Shown here piece by piece: positions 25,690-35,160 of a stretch of DNA of 64,000 nt (position 1 is the first letter of the stretch; every line of letters begins with the position of its first letter). Under the pieces are notes generated by a model that worked only from the letters and a program-made list of their open reading frames with translations, was not told the origin of the DNA and ran no database searches. The stretch is taken from NCBI RefSeq assembly GCF_023856365.1, contig NC_064537.1, positions 5,315,829 to 5,379,828 of the forward strand, written 5' to 3'. The position numbers and the translations under genes are program-made. The stretch is from Brienomyrus brachyistius (lineage: Eukaryota > Chordata > Actinopteri > Osteoglossiformes > Mormyridae).

Positions 25690-26440
25690 CTTTACTTGGT
25701 CAGTGCCCAGGTCTCACTGGCATGGAGCATAGTGCTCTGCACACAGGTGCTAAACACTCGGCCGCGTGTCTTGTATGACAGGTGACATGATGAGAGAACT
25801 GGTAGCAGTTCCCTGATTTTTTTTCCCACGCAGTTTTTGCACACGTGGTGGTTGCAAGATCACATCCACCTGCTGTTGAAAGCATGTCGCCTAGGTAGCA
25901 AAAGGAACCTACCACCCCCAGCTTGTCGGGTCCAACTGGAACTTCACTCTCTGGTCTGCCGTCAAGTGGGCGAGCATTTCTTGCGCACCTGAAGTTAGGG
26001 TCGATCAGCAGGCGCTTGTGCCCACTGCATTTCTAGTGCACCCAGTGCATTACAGAATATACTATTGCTACCTACCCCTGTACGACAGACAGCGCATGGG
26101 AATTCGCCCAGAGTCCTGAAGTTGGTGAAGACCAATACCACAGATCATGGTTCTTGGTTTTGCCTGCATTCACTTTCAGTCCTTTCCTTTCCATGCCAGG
26201 AACCTCTTGACACAGTGAGTCAGCAATGATAAGCAGGTCATCTGCATATACTGTAGGTCCTCCCAGGGAACTCCAGCACAGAACTCGTGTGAAAGGGCTT
26301 CAAGCACGACGATGAAGAGCAGAGGACTGAGTCCCGAACCCTGATGGACTCCGATCTTTACAGCAAATTCTTCACTGTAGCCGTTACCAACATGGATACG
26401 GCTCCGAGCATTCAACAAAGCAAGTGTTGTACGGACCTAC
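25690..26440 (-). pseudogene. RTE-like LINE reverse transcriptase fragment
   Basis: The minus strand reads LLNARSRIHVGNGYSEEFAV, then KIGVHQGSGLSPLLFIVVLE (reverse transcriptase finger/palm), and after frame breaks, GSFCYLGDMLSTAGGCDLAT near 25.9 kb, a block of the connection region. Blocks are in shifted frames with stops, so the copy is dead. It sits between the V gene and the DJ element, opposite in orientation, and contributes to the V-DJ distance. Confidence 0.85.
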
Positions 26441-26659
26441 TGCACAATGACAATTAAAGTCTATTCTATCAAATACAGTGCTATTCCCTCATCCAGCAAT
26501 ACAGGAGATATTAAGTACTGATTTGAATTTCTCTAACCAGTGTGTTCCTAAAAAAATTATCTGGATAATCAGTGCTGTGATTCCCAATTCATTTCCCTGA
26601 AGACATATTCCAAACCTTTTGCTGGCGCAGTTTCGAAGTAATTCCTACAGCACGTAACA

Positions 26660-27270
26660 GTTATATTGTCTGCGTTTTTGACGGCTCATCACGGTGGCAT
26701 GGCATGGTGCAGACAAAAAAGAAGGTGATGATCCACTTGCGAGTCTGAGATATCGGGATCTCTGGACAAACAGAACCAACCACCCAAAGGGGAAACCACA
26801 AACGGAGACAAGGAGGGAGCCGTCAAAACAAACAGGAAAACGAGGATTGGAAAGAAACCATAATGTAACACAGGGAGCAGGCAAAGGGAAACCAAACATA
26901 TATACTGCAGTGACATATATGCATAAGCATGAGCACCACAACTAACTGAAGAACAGAGTACAGGCAAGCACTTAAATATTAACAGACAACCAGACTAACG
27001 AGGAGGCAGACTTAACCAATTAGCATGATACGGGGAAACAGGCAACAGGTGGAGGAATTTACAATAATGAGCACAGGATTAGGAAATTATAACTGAAACT
27101 AAGAACAGTAATCACACACTGGGTATTACTACCCTAGGAATAATTAATATGCAACCAAAATACATACAGGAGCACAAGTAAACTAGACACATGCAGGGCA
27201 AACCTAAGACCGGAAACCAAAACAAAACAGAACAGGAGGAAACAGGAAACTAATAAATACCGATGGCCAG
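26660..27270 (-). mobile_element. Possible LTR-derived sequence
   Basis: On the minus strand this is T-rich sequence with TTCCTGTTT and TTTGCCCTG-type blocks like other LTR-like parts of the window. Clear termini and a target-site duplication were not found, so the class is an inference from composition only. Confidence 0.3.
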
Positions 27271-27271
27271 T

Positions 27272-28075
27272 AGTGATGGGAATTCCGGCTCTTTTAAGAG
27301 AACCGGCTCTTTCGGCTCCCAAGTGGCTCTTCAGATTTTTTTGGTGCTTAAATGAATTTATTACCAAACATAATGTAAAATTGTTACTGAAATGAATTAC
27401 TATGGTTGGAAATGACGTGTGATCATTTTAGCCAATTCCTCATCAATTGTTTTCTGTCTTACTGGAGTCATAGCTTTTTGCACAAACGGTCTCATAGAGC
27501 TCTAGGTTGTAGGTCTAGGTGGTTGTGGTGCTGTACTGGATGACGGTGTAGACATTGACTGTCTCATAGAGCTCTAGGTTGTAGGTCTAGGTGGTTGTGG
27601 TGCTGTACTGGATGACGGTGTAGACATTGACTGTCTCATAGAGCTCTAGGTTGTAGGTCTAGGTGGTTGTGGTGCTGTACTGGATGACGGTGTAGACATT
27701 GACAAACTGGCACTTTCAACAGTTGCAGTAGAAAAACTGTCTCTTTCATTAGTAGCAGGTTCATTTGCTTGCCTTCTTTCTTCCCACTGCACTGATGGAT
27801 GTACAGTTCTCATGTGCCAATGCAGGTTATTTGTAGAGCCTGTTCGATATGAGATTTTAACCCCTGCACGCTCTACACTCTGCCTTTGTATTATCAATGT
27901 AATTGACATGTATCCAAATTTTACTCCGTTTCCTGCAGTCATTCATTTTGTCGCGCGCGTCTCCTTCCCTCCTGTTTCTCTGTCTGTGCTTGCGATTGCT
28001 GTATTTGTCTGTGAGCGCGTTCGACTTCACGCAGCAGTTTGCAGTGCTGGCTTAAAGCAATACATCATGGTTAGA
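27272..28075 (-). mobile_element. hAT-like element remnant with BED finger
   Basis: The left edge TAGTGATGGGAATTCCGGCT is typical of fish hAT termini. The minus strand at 27646-27942 encodes a degenerate BED-type zinc finger (SYRTGSTNNLHWHMRTVHP, keeping the C-terminal His pair), but the expected C-x2-C pair is not visible. It is followed by a Ser/Thr-rich linker, then a stop. Three 72-bp tandem units (starting 27491, 27563 and 27635) lie in its 3' portion. No catalytic hATC region remains. Confidence 0.65.
27491..27706. repeat. 72-bp tandem repeat, 3 copies
   Basis: Near-identical units starting CTCATAGAGCTCTAGGTTGT, with period 72 bp (24 codons), inside the hAT-like remnant. Confidence 0.92.
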
Positions 28076-28300
28076 TGATGCGCTGCAAAACGTCACCATG
28101 TCACATGGTACAAAAACCTCACGAGAGCAAGACGACTTAAGACTTAATTAAAACGTTTCAATGGAACCGTTTTCAGTTAAACCTTTTAAAGATCTTAAGT
28201 GTTACATGCATTACAACATGTTTATTGGTTGCATGGTTATAGCATTAATGGTGACTGTTGCACCAAAAAATAAAAAAAAAAGACGGTTATAAGGGAGCTC

Positions 28301-28328
28301 AGTTTTTGCACGCATTTGTATCACTGTG
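28301..28328 (+). other. 5' recombination signal, 12-bp spacer (D type)
   Basis: Nonamer AGTTTTTGC (28301-28309; 7 of 9 to GGTTTTTGT), a 12-bp spacer (28310-28321) and perfect heptamer CACTGTG (28322-28328). Over 28295-28328 it matches the 5' flank of the D segment at 53.8 kb at 29 of 34 positions. A 12-bp spacer is the D-type signal; heavy-chain J segments normally carry 23. Confidence 0.9.
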
Positions 28329-28392
28329 TCATGGGAGGGTGGTTATGCTTTGGAACATTGGGGAAAAGGCACCAAAGTCGCTGTTACCAACG
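28329..28392 (+). CDS. Germline-joined Ig heavy DJ segment
   Basis: Directly after the 12-RSS heptamer comes one open frame: SWEGG (D-like, glycine-rich) running into YALEH and the J hallmark WGKGT, then KVAVTN. It ends in phase 1 at a GTAAGT donor (28393-28398). The phase matches the CH1 acceptor at 29418, giving a Glu codon across the splice. No 3' D signal and no 23-bp J signal lie between the D-like and J parts, so D and J are already fused in this sequence. One V (23-RSS) to DJ (12-RSS) step would complete the variable exon. Alternatives are a J that acquired a D-type signal, or a somatic DJ joint captured from lymphocyte DNA. Confidence 0.85.
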
Positions 28393-28398
28393 GTAAGT

Positions 28399-29417
28399 TC
28401 TCTCCACCTCACCCTGCCTCGATAAATCATTTTAAATATCTTTCAGTTTCCGTGTTTGCTTTTGGATGGAGGTGTGTCTGAGTGTCTATATTTTTTAGTG
28501 TTTAAGGTCTAAGGTGTAAAAACCCACGAAATTGGGGCTGGTGTACTTCAGGGAATAAGCGTAGCAAATTTGTATTTAACCCTGTACCGTTTAACAATAA
28601 ATTCACAGCGTGCGTAGCAATTGAGTTTTAAGATGCGTTTTAACTTTTAATCTTTGATGGCACGTTTATAAGTTGAACTACGTCAGCCAGATTTTTGCAT
28701 GTACTTCTGAATTTATGGAATAGTGTTTTAAGTGTACAGTGACAATTAAAATGACAAATATGTTACATACAGTTTGAAAATCAATATTGAATAGGCTAGA
28801 TCAAGTTTAGGATTCGTAATAATGTAGTCTATACTGCCTGTAAATAAATGTGACAGGAATATCATTAATTGATCGAAGGGGGGTTATAAGCAGCGACTGG
28901 TTACAAAATCATTCTAAGCTTAAAATACTAAGGCAATCGGTAAACTTGTAGCTTTATCAGCAAATGTGTTAATGCATTTAACATTTAGCAGGCAATGACG
29001 CTCTCTCCCTCACACACAAACTAAGCTTACTCTCCCCTAATACAGAAAAAAACATTATGGGCTTCATGTATGTTTACTAGTTAGCATGTATAATTATCGT
29101 CCTTTTCTGATATCATTCATAAAGGTGAGATATGACATCACATGGTCACATTGTGGCCATTGATAGATTGTTTATCTTAGTGCAACATATCTGTGTCACA
29201 TTGGCCATATACATTTGGTAAGTCATATATATCCTTACAAGAATTTTTTCCATATGTGATTATCCATAAAAGTGCAGACTGCCAGGTTAAACTACCCTTT
29301 CACTTTTTGAACAATATTTATGAGTTATTCTTATATTTAGGTTGTAATACATGTTTGGTGTTACTGACTACTGGTGACTTATTTGGATGGCTTATATTTG
29401 TTTACTTTCTGTTTTAG
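28399..29417. other. DJ-to-CH1 intron
   Basis: An intron of about 1.0 kb (28393-29417). I found no second J segment and no perfect octamer. The TTGGGGCTGG at 28535 lacks an RSS, a J frame and a donor. The intron ends with a TTTCTGTTTTAG acceptor. Confidence 0.7.
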
Positions 29418-29732
29418 AAACTCCCAAAGGACCAGACTTCCTTTATGCTCTGCAGCCATGTAATCCCAGCGGCTCTGCAGGTCTTATCAGCCTCGGCTGT
29501 GTTGCAGGCGGCTTCTCACCAGTGGATTCTTTGAGCTTTAGCTGGAAGGGCAGCAGCGGTACCCAGCTGTCTGACATCTATCAGTACTCAGCGGTCAATA
29601 ACAATGGAGTCAGCATGGTGGTCAGTGAGATCCGCGTCAATGCGGCAGACTGGGGTGGTCAAGCTCATTACCAATGTACTGCACAACACCAATCCAGTAA
29701 AAAGGAGCTAACTGGGAGAATGGACAGGCTAG
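29418..29732 (+). CDS. Ig heavy constant domain CH1 exon
   Basis: A 315-bp, phase-1 exon between TTTTAG and GGTAAC splice sites. It encodes ETPKGPDFLYALQPC..., a complete C1-set Ig domain: strand-B cysteine in LISLGCVAGGF, core tryptophan in LSFSWKGS, strand-F cysteine in HYQCTAQH. An extra N-terminal cysteine (LQPCNP) sits where CH1 domains bond the light chain. The SEIRVNAADW motif before strand F is of the kind seen in fish CH1 domains. This is the first constant domain of the heavy chain joined to the DJ at 28.4 kb. The exon is intact. Confidence 0.93.
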
Positions 29733-29859
29733 GTAACATTGCTGTGTTTTCAAACTGAGATTATCTGATTTCCTGTGGAGTTTTATCTCTGCAGTGAACC
29801 ATAACTGAAATATAAGGTGTCACTGACATTTTTGTCTTTTTATCTTTCTGTACCTTTAG

Positions 29860-30150
29860 TTCCACCAACACCCCCAACCGTGAGTCTTGTGACTCTGCCC
29901 GGGGGGGAGAGCCGTGTAGATGCGCTAATGTGTGTCATTCAGGACTTCCACCCCAGGAGCGTCAGTGTGACATGGAAAGCTGGGGACAGCACTGTCTCAG
30001 GACAGACCTGGCAGCCGGAGAAAGGACAGACAGGACTGTACTCAGCCAGCAGTGTGCTGAAACTGGACAGCAGCGTCTGGGAGAGTAACACTGTGTACAC
30101 ATGTGAGGTGCAGCACGGTGCTGATAAAACCACTAAGTCCATCAGTAAAG
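29860..30150 (+). CDS. Ig heavy constant domain CH2 exon
   Basis: A 291-bp phase-1 exon starting after GTACCTTTAG and ending at a GTGAGT donor, 127 bp after CH1. It begins VPPTPPTVSLVTLPGGE and contains the B-strand cysteine in ALMCVIQDFHP, core tryptophan in SVTWKAGD and F-strand cysteine in VYTCEVQH. It is an ordinary, intact C1-set domain. There is no separate hinge exon between CH1 and CH2. Confidence 0.93.
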
Positions 30151-30324
30151 GTGAGTGAGCTCACAGCACACAGATACTGTCAGAGAGCCTCTGATCTCAC
30201 AACAACATCAGCAGACCCATTCGTAAATAATAGGCCTACATTTTCATTAATACTACTGCTCATTAAATTATTCCTTCAGCTCTTTTAACTAAAGTATAAT
30301 GTTTCCAAAAAATATGACATCAGT

Positions 30325-30590
30325 TCATCCATCCATCCATCATCACCATGATAGGAAGTAGAGAGAACATGACAGAGAGCTGCCTGGATGGGATGCAAGC
30401 CCGTCTCAGGGGGTCAGTACACAGTAACATACACTGAGGGCAATTTAGAGACACCATTACACCCAACTTCATGTGTTCTGACTGTTGGGGAAACCCCAAG
30501 TACCCAGTGGAAACCCCTGCGGACACTGGCAAAGCATGACAGCTGCACACTTACAGAGCGTGAACGGGAATCACACTTAGGGGTGTGAGA
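30325..30590 (-). mobile_element. Diverged SINE in the CH2-CH3 intron
   Basis: (CATC)n at 30328 is followed by GCCTGGATGGGATGCAAGCC, GGGCAATTTAGAGACACC and CCAGTGGAAACCCCTG. These are degenerate landmarks of the DANA-type SINE in minus orientation. It accounts for part of this 725-bp intron, while the CH1-CH2 and CH3-CH4 introns are only 127 and 112 bp. Confidence 0.65.
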
Positions 30591-30875
30591 CTGTAGTCAC
30601 TGTAATTAATGGCCTAATGTTGGCTAAAAACATCCTGGATGGGTTTCTGTCATCTTTACAAGCCCAAGTATTATTTCCATTGTATTCTGGCAATAAACAG
30701 CCTTTAGAATGTCTTTGTTCCAGATTTGAAGCTGGTTCTGATTGATATAGTGTGTCTTGAATAGTGTCTGAAGATCAGTCTGACTGAATGACTGAGAACT
30801 TGACCCATGGAGGCCAGTTTCCTGTTACTGATCGTTTTATATGTTCCTCTGTTTCTCTCTCTCTTCCTCTCCCAG

Positions 30876-31202
30876 CCCTGTCCAGTAGGTCCTGTTTGGA
30901 TGTGACCCTGAAGCCCCCAAAAGTGAAAGAGATGTTCACAAATAACAGGGCTGTGCTGGAATGCATCATCACAGGAGAGGAAGAGGCAGTAAAAGAAGCT
31001 GAAGTGACCTGGATGTTGGACAGTGTACCGGTGACAGAGGAGATTACACAGACCAGTACAGAAAAGGCAGGTCATCTCTTCAGAAGGAGCAGCATCCTGA
31101 CTCGGGCAGTGAAGGACTGGGAAGGTGGCAAGACTGTGGAGTGCAGTGTGCAGAAGAAGGGTGGACCTACTATCACTAAGATCCTCAGATTTGGGCAAAT
31201 AC
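30876..31202 (+). CDS. Ig heavy constant domain CH3 exon
   Basis: A 327-bp phase-1 exon after TTCCTCTCCCAG. It encodes ALSSRSCLDVTLKPPKVKEM..., with an N-terminal cysteine (RSC) suited to heavy-heavy bonding, B-strand cysteine in VLECIITGE, tryptophan in VTWMLDS and F-strand cysteine in TVECSVQKK. The 3' donor is ATAC|GTATAT at 31203, chosen because it restores phase 1 with CH4 (Arg codon across the splice). It is a weaker donor than the others. I see no membrane-type donor within this exon. Confidence 0.9.
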
Positions 31203-31314
31203 GTATATTTCAAACTGTCAGAATTAATATCATAAATAGATTTTTTTTTTATTTAAGATGAAATTAAGAGATGCAAAGATAACTCACCTATATGTTTATA
31301 ACAACTGATTTCAG

Positions 31315-31661
31315 GTACGACGAGACCTACAGTCTCCATTCAAACACCATCTCCTGAAGACCTTAATGGAAAAAGTGAATTCTTCCTGGTCTGCCTGGTA
31401 ACAGGCTTCTACCCTGAGGAAATATACATCATCTGGCAAGTAGATGGGGGGCAGTATGAGGAGGGTATTACTGGAGAGCCACTGAAGACTGGGGATAAAT
31501 ACTCTGTCACCAGTCTGTTTAGGGTCTCAAAAGAGGACTGGGACAAAGGCAAGATGTACAGCTGCAGTGCCAGACACGCAACTCAAAAGACAGACGAGAC
31601 ACCTGCATCGAATCCTGTGTCCAAATTAACGGGTAAATCACTGGAATGTCAGTGTGAATAA
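31315..31661 (+). CDS. Ig heavy CH4 exon with secretory tail
   Basis: Acceptor ACTGATTTCAG, then GTTRPTVSIQTPSPEDLNG, FFLVCLVTGFYPEEIYIIW, EDWDKGKMYSCSARH and NPVSKLTG: a complete C1-set domain with both cysteines and the core tryptophan. Reading through the end adds KSLECQCE and stop TAA at 31659-31661, a short secretory tail with two cysteines that could link polymers. An internal donor ACGG|GTAAAT after 31632 (318 bp in phase) can splice to the membrane exon at 33776. Membrane splicing from CH4 rather than CH3 is the IgT/IgZ pattern. The frame has no ATG, so simple ORF callers miss it. Confidence 0.92.
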
Positions 31662-32308
31662 TAATGGATTATTTGTAGATGCCACTGAGTTTCCTTATAC
31701 TGCATAGTCACTGTTATCTCATGTAGACACAGGAAGGTCAGTGTAGTTTTACGTTAGACATTCTAATGCTGCTTATAAACTTCAGCTTTTTCAAGAAGTC
31801 CACTCTTATAGTTTTCATTCAAGCAGCATGATAAACCCCCTGCTTTGCTCACCTTCTGTACTTTGTGTTTGGTCTTTTTACCATGTTGTCCTCTTTTGTT
31901 GTACTGTGTGAATAATCATTGTCTCCTGTTTATAATCCAGATTTATAAAGCAAGATTAGTGAAGCATTATTAGTATTCATCACGATCATTGTAAAACAGA
32001 CTAATAATGGATGTAATATTAGTCTTCAAAAAAATTCTTAACATCTTGTATTTTGAAATGTATCAATCAATATGTCATACTGTATATCTTTGGAGATTTA
32101 AAATGCATTTTGAAATTTGGAAAATATTTTTTGACACACATCAGGAACCGTTAAAGACAGAAGTGAACCTGTTTTGTCTGATCTCTGCTAACATTGTTTA
32201 TGGTTTCCTGTGATGTCATTCTGTCGTATCTGAGTGACGTGTTCCTCCTCCTGATCTTCACTGTGTCTGTCTCTGTCCATAATGATGTCATCATTCGTCT
32301 GCTCCCAG

Positions 32309-32364
32309 TGTTATTGTCTCACTGCTTGGAGATGCAAATCTCAGATGGCCTGAAGGTCCTCTGA
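32309..32364 (+). CDS. Candidate alternative secretory-tail exon
   Basis: Acceptor CGTCTGCTCCCAG precedes a phase-1-compatible frame that would add VLLSHCLEMQISDGLKVL and a stop (TGA 32362-32364) after the CH4 donor at 31632. It contains a cysteine, and an AATAAA lies 59 bp downstream. The same bases include a perfect octamer ATGCAAAT (32332-32339). Only splice-site and phase logic support it; chance is possible, because CH4 read-through already gives a secretory end. Confidence 0.25.
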
Positions 32365-32422
32365 AACCACCTCCTGTCACTGGAATACGGTGACTCTCCT
32401 GTGCGCCATTTATGGAAATATT

Positions 32423-32428
32423 AATAAA
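32423..32428 (+). promoter_or_regulatory. Poly(A) signal, secreted heavy-chain mRNA
   Basis: AATAAA lies 760 bp after the CH4 secretory stop and before the membrane exon, the position expected for the secreted-form polyadenylation site. A G-run of about 20 bases follows at 32478. Confidence 0.55.
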
Positions 32429-32477
32429 AGTTACTGCATATGAGATTAGAGTCGGCCATTAATTCCATTAAACAGGA

Positions 32478-32498
32478 GGGGGGGGGGGGGGGGGGGGG
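32478..32498. repeat. Poly-G tract
   Basis: About 21 consecutive G, in the CH4-membrane intron. It could form a G-rich structure and is assembly-sensitive. Confidence 0.9.
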
Positions 32499-32944
32499 CT
32501 TGACATTACTGGCCAGTTTAACTCCATGTTCCATTTTATATATTTTTAATGAGTAAAAATGCACTTAGACACAGCACAAGGTCACACAATAATGTGTCAC
32601 TGTAATTATTCATGCTTTTCAGGTTTAAATGGCAGAGATCATTCTAGTGTCCTATGGACCTGAACGTAATATTTAGGTAGCAGTTTAATGCTCCCATGTC
32701 AGTAATCTGTACCATACATGGTTCACTCAAACCACACATGTACCGAGGAAACAACAGTATATATGAATGATACCATTGTCTCTCATATCAGTATTTAAGT
32801 GCTACATGCCAACACTACAGCTGTCAGGTCACCAGGGCTGATTGGTTACATTCTGTCATCCTCTTTTTAAATGACATGTTTTATTATTTATATTGTTTTA
32901 TTATTTATTAAGTTTTCTCTTATTTAGTTTATACTAACTAATAT

Positions 32945-33190
32945 ATTATCCATCCATCCATCCATTTTCCAAACCGCTTATCCTACTGGGTCGCAGGGAA
33001 CAACCCAGGATGGGGGGGCCAGCCCATCGCAGGGCACACTCACACCCCATTCACACACACATGCACACCTACGGGCAATTTAGTAACTCCAATTAGCCTC
33101 AGCATGTCCTTGGACTGTGGGGGGAAACCGGAGTACCCGGAGGAAACCCCACGACGACATGGGGAGAACATGCAAAATCCACACACATGT
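32945..33190 (-). mobile_element. DANA-type SINE, 5'-truncated
   Basis: Minus orientation: (CATC)n tail, AAACCGCTTATCCTACTGGG, GGGAACAACCCAGGATGGGG, then CGGAGTACCCGGAGGAAACC and GGGGAGAACATGCAAAATCC. It stops flush against the 72-bp minisatellite, so the head is missing. Confidence 0.88.
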
Positions 33191-33191
33191 A

Positions 33192-33501
33192 AGGGGCTCT
33201 ACCTGCTGTGTGTGTGTGTGTCTGTAAGGGTCAGACTGTGATATACTGTGTGGACAGTGAGGGGCTCTACCTGCTGTGTGTGTGTGTGTGAGTCTATAAG
33301 GGTCAGACTGTGATATACTGTGTGGACAGTGAGGGGCTCTACCTGCTGTGTGTGTGTGTGTGAGTCTATAAGGGTCAGACTGTGATATACTGTGTGGACA
33401 GTGAGGGGCTCTACCTGCTGTGTGTGTGTGTGTGAGTCTATAAGGGTCAGACTGTGATATACTGTGTGGACAGTGAGGGGCTCTACCTGCTTTGTGTGTG
33501 T

Positions 33502-33546
<45 letters not shown>

Positions 33547-33765
33547 GTGTGTCTATAAGGGTCAGACTGTGATATACTGTGTGGACAGTGAGGGGCTCTA
33601 CCTGCTGTGTGTGTGTGTGTGAGTCTATAAGGGTCAGACTGTGATATACTGTGTGGACAGTGAGGGGCTCTACCTGCTGTGTGTGTGTGTGTGAGTCTAT
33701 AAGGGTCAGACTGTGATATACTGTGTGGACAGTGAGGGGCTCTACCTGCTGTGTGACTCTGCTGT
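33192..33765. repeat. 72-bp minisatellite upstream of the TM exon
   Basis: Seven units marked by GGGTCAGACTGTGATATACT at 33228, 33300, 33372, 33444, 33559, 33631 and 33703. Each includes a (TG)n segment; one is expanded by a longer (TG)n between 33490 and 33550. The last unit runs into the polypyrimidine tract of the membrane exon, so the array grew from intron sequence at the splice acceptor. The Ser/Leu/His-rich frames across it are artefacts. Confidence 0.93.
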
Positions 33766-33775
33766 TTCTCCTCAG

Positions 33776-33936
33776 TCTCCCCCCCAGGAAATGAGTTGGA
33801 CCTACATTGTGCACTCAGCTGTAATGAGGGAAATGAGGAAGAGGATGAGTTCAGCAGCCTGTGGTCCACAGCCTCCTCCTTCATCATCCTCTTCCTCTTC
33901 AGCATGGTCTACAGTGCTTTTCTCAGCCTTAACAAG
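33776..33936 (+). CDS. Ig heavy transmembrane exon (TM1)
   Basis: A 161-bp exon after CTGTTTCTCCTCAG. Spliced from the CH4 donor it reads VSPPGNELDLHCALSCNE, an acidic GNEEEDEFSSLW linker, the helix STASSFIILFLFSMVYSAFL and SLNK, ending on a codon boundary at a GTAAAT donor. The TASSF...FSMVYS spacing fits the conserved antigen-receptor transmembrane motif that pairs with Ig-alpha/beta. The two cysteines in the stalk fit interchain bonds. The short cytoplasmic tail normally comes from a tiny second membrane exon, which is not obvious nearby. If the donor were not used, read-through would add 15 residues and stop at 33979-33981. Confidence 0.93.
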
Positions 33937-33994
33937 GTAAATCCACATTTAGTGTGTTTCAGATGTCAAAACGATTTAACATAAAATCTCCTCA

Positions 33995-35160
33995 TGCCTG
34001 CATTCCCACCTGCCTCTCCCTCCTACTTATGCTGCCATAGCCTTATCTGCTGCTTAACTGTTTGCGCAGCCTCTAGTACCTCCTACTTTGGGTAATTGCA
34101 CATTTTATTTCCCCCACCTCTCCTGGGGTGTGCTGCCTGGAGACCCCAAATTATCAAGATATTCTTCCCTGCTGCCTGCGACGCCTCCAGTATCTATGGT
34201 ATTCCTCCGGCCTGCTCGCCATTCTGCCTGCAATGCCTCCAGTATCTATGGTATCCCTCCGGCCTGCTCGCCATTCTGCCTGCAATGCCTCCAGTATCTA
34301 TGGTATTCCTCCGGCCTGCTCGCCATTCTGCCTGCAATGCCTCCAGTATCTATGGTACCCCTCCGGCCTGCTCGCCCTGCTGCCTGCGACGCCTCCAGTA
34401 TCTATGGTATCCCTCCGGCCTGCTCGCCCTGCTGCCTGCGACGCCTCCAGTATCTATGGTACCCCTCCGGCCTGCTCGCCCTGCTGCCTGCGACGCCTCC
34501 AGTATCTATGGTATCCCTCCGGCCTGCTCGCCCTGCTGCCTGCGACGCCTCCAGTATCTATGGTATCCCTCCGGCCTGCTCGCCCTGCTGCCTGCGACGC
34601 CTCCAGTATCTATGGTATCCCTCCGGCCTGCTCGCCCTGCTGCCTGCGACGCCTCCAGTATCTATGGTATCCCTCCGGCCTGCTCGCCCTGCTGCCTGCG
34701 ACGCCTCCAGTATCTATGGTATCCCTCCGGCCTGCTCGCCCTTCTGCCTGTGGAGTCTCTCCTGCCTGCCCTGCTGCTGTACCACCGTTCATCCTGCCAT
34801 CAGAAGCAGCACCAGCACCTGCCTGCCCCCCACTTTGACACTCAAATGTTAAAATTAGTGTGAATTGGGACTTTGCCATCTTGCTCATTTGCCTTCCTCC
34901 GCTGGCCCCTAGAGGACGGGCTCCCCCTTTGGGTCTGGTTAGGGTTAGGGCTTCCTCTGCTGCCCCCTGGACGATGGGCTCCCTCTTTGAGTCTGGTTCC
35001 TCCCAAGGTTTCTTCCTTCTAGGGAGTTTTTCCTTGGTACTGTCGCCTCTGGCATGCTGGCTTGGGGCTTTGGGCAGGGATGCTGTAAAGCGCTTTGAGG
35101 CAATATAATGTTGTGAAAATGCGCTATATAAATAAAACAGAAATGAACTGAATCTACAGG
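33995..35160 (+). mobile_element. LINE 3' UTR with internal minisatellite
   Basis: The left part (CATGCCTGCATTCCCACCTG) and right part (CTCCCAAGGTTTCTTCCTTC, GTAAAGCGCTTTGAGGCAAT, GCGCTATATAAATAAA) match the 3' UTR of the LINE copy at 44840-45535. Between them lies a 52-bp tandem array. No reverse transcriptase is present. Confidence 0.75.
34172..34750. repeat. 52-bp minisatellite, 11 copies
   Basis: The unit contains CGCCTCCAGTATCTATGGTA and CCTCCGGCCTGCTCGCC; units start every 52 bp from 34181 to 34701. Early copies carry CAATGCC where later ones have CGACGCC, showing directional homogenisation. Frames of about 250 codons in three phases are repeat artefacts (52 = 1 mod 3). Confidence 0.95.

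Noticed and set aside
28108..28121. Isolated nonamer ACAAAAACC as a sign of another D
   Set aside because: No acceptable heptamer at 12 or 23 bp; possibly a relic but unsupported.
28531..28560. Possible second J at TTGGGGCTGG
   Set aside because: No RSS upstream, no WGxG frame and no donor.
33080..33905. Minus-strand His/Thr-rich frames of 140-244 codons
   Set aside because: Read through TG repeats and the 72-bp minisatellite; the + strand carries the true TM exon there.
34088..34863. Three overlapping frames of about 250 codons
   Set aside because: A 52-bp tandem array within a LINE 3' UTR; a period of 1 mod 3 opens every frame.
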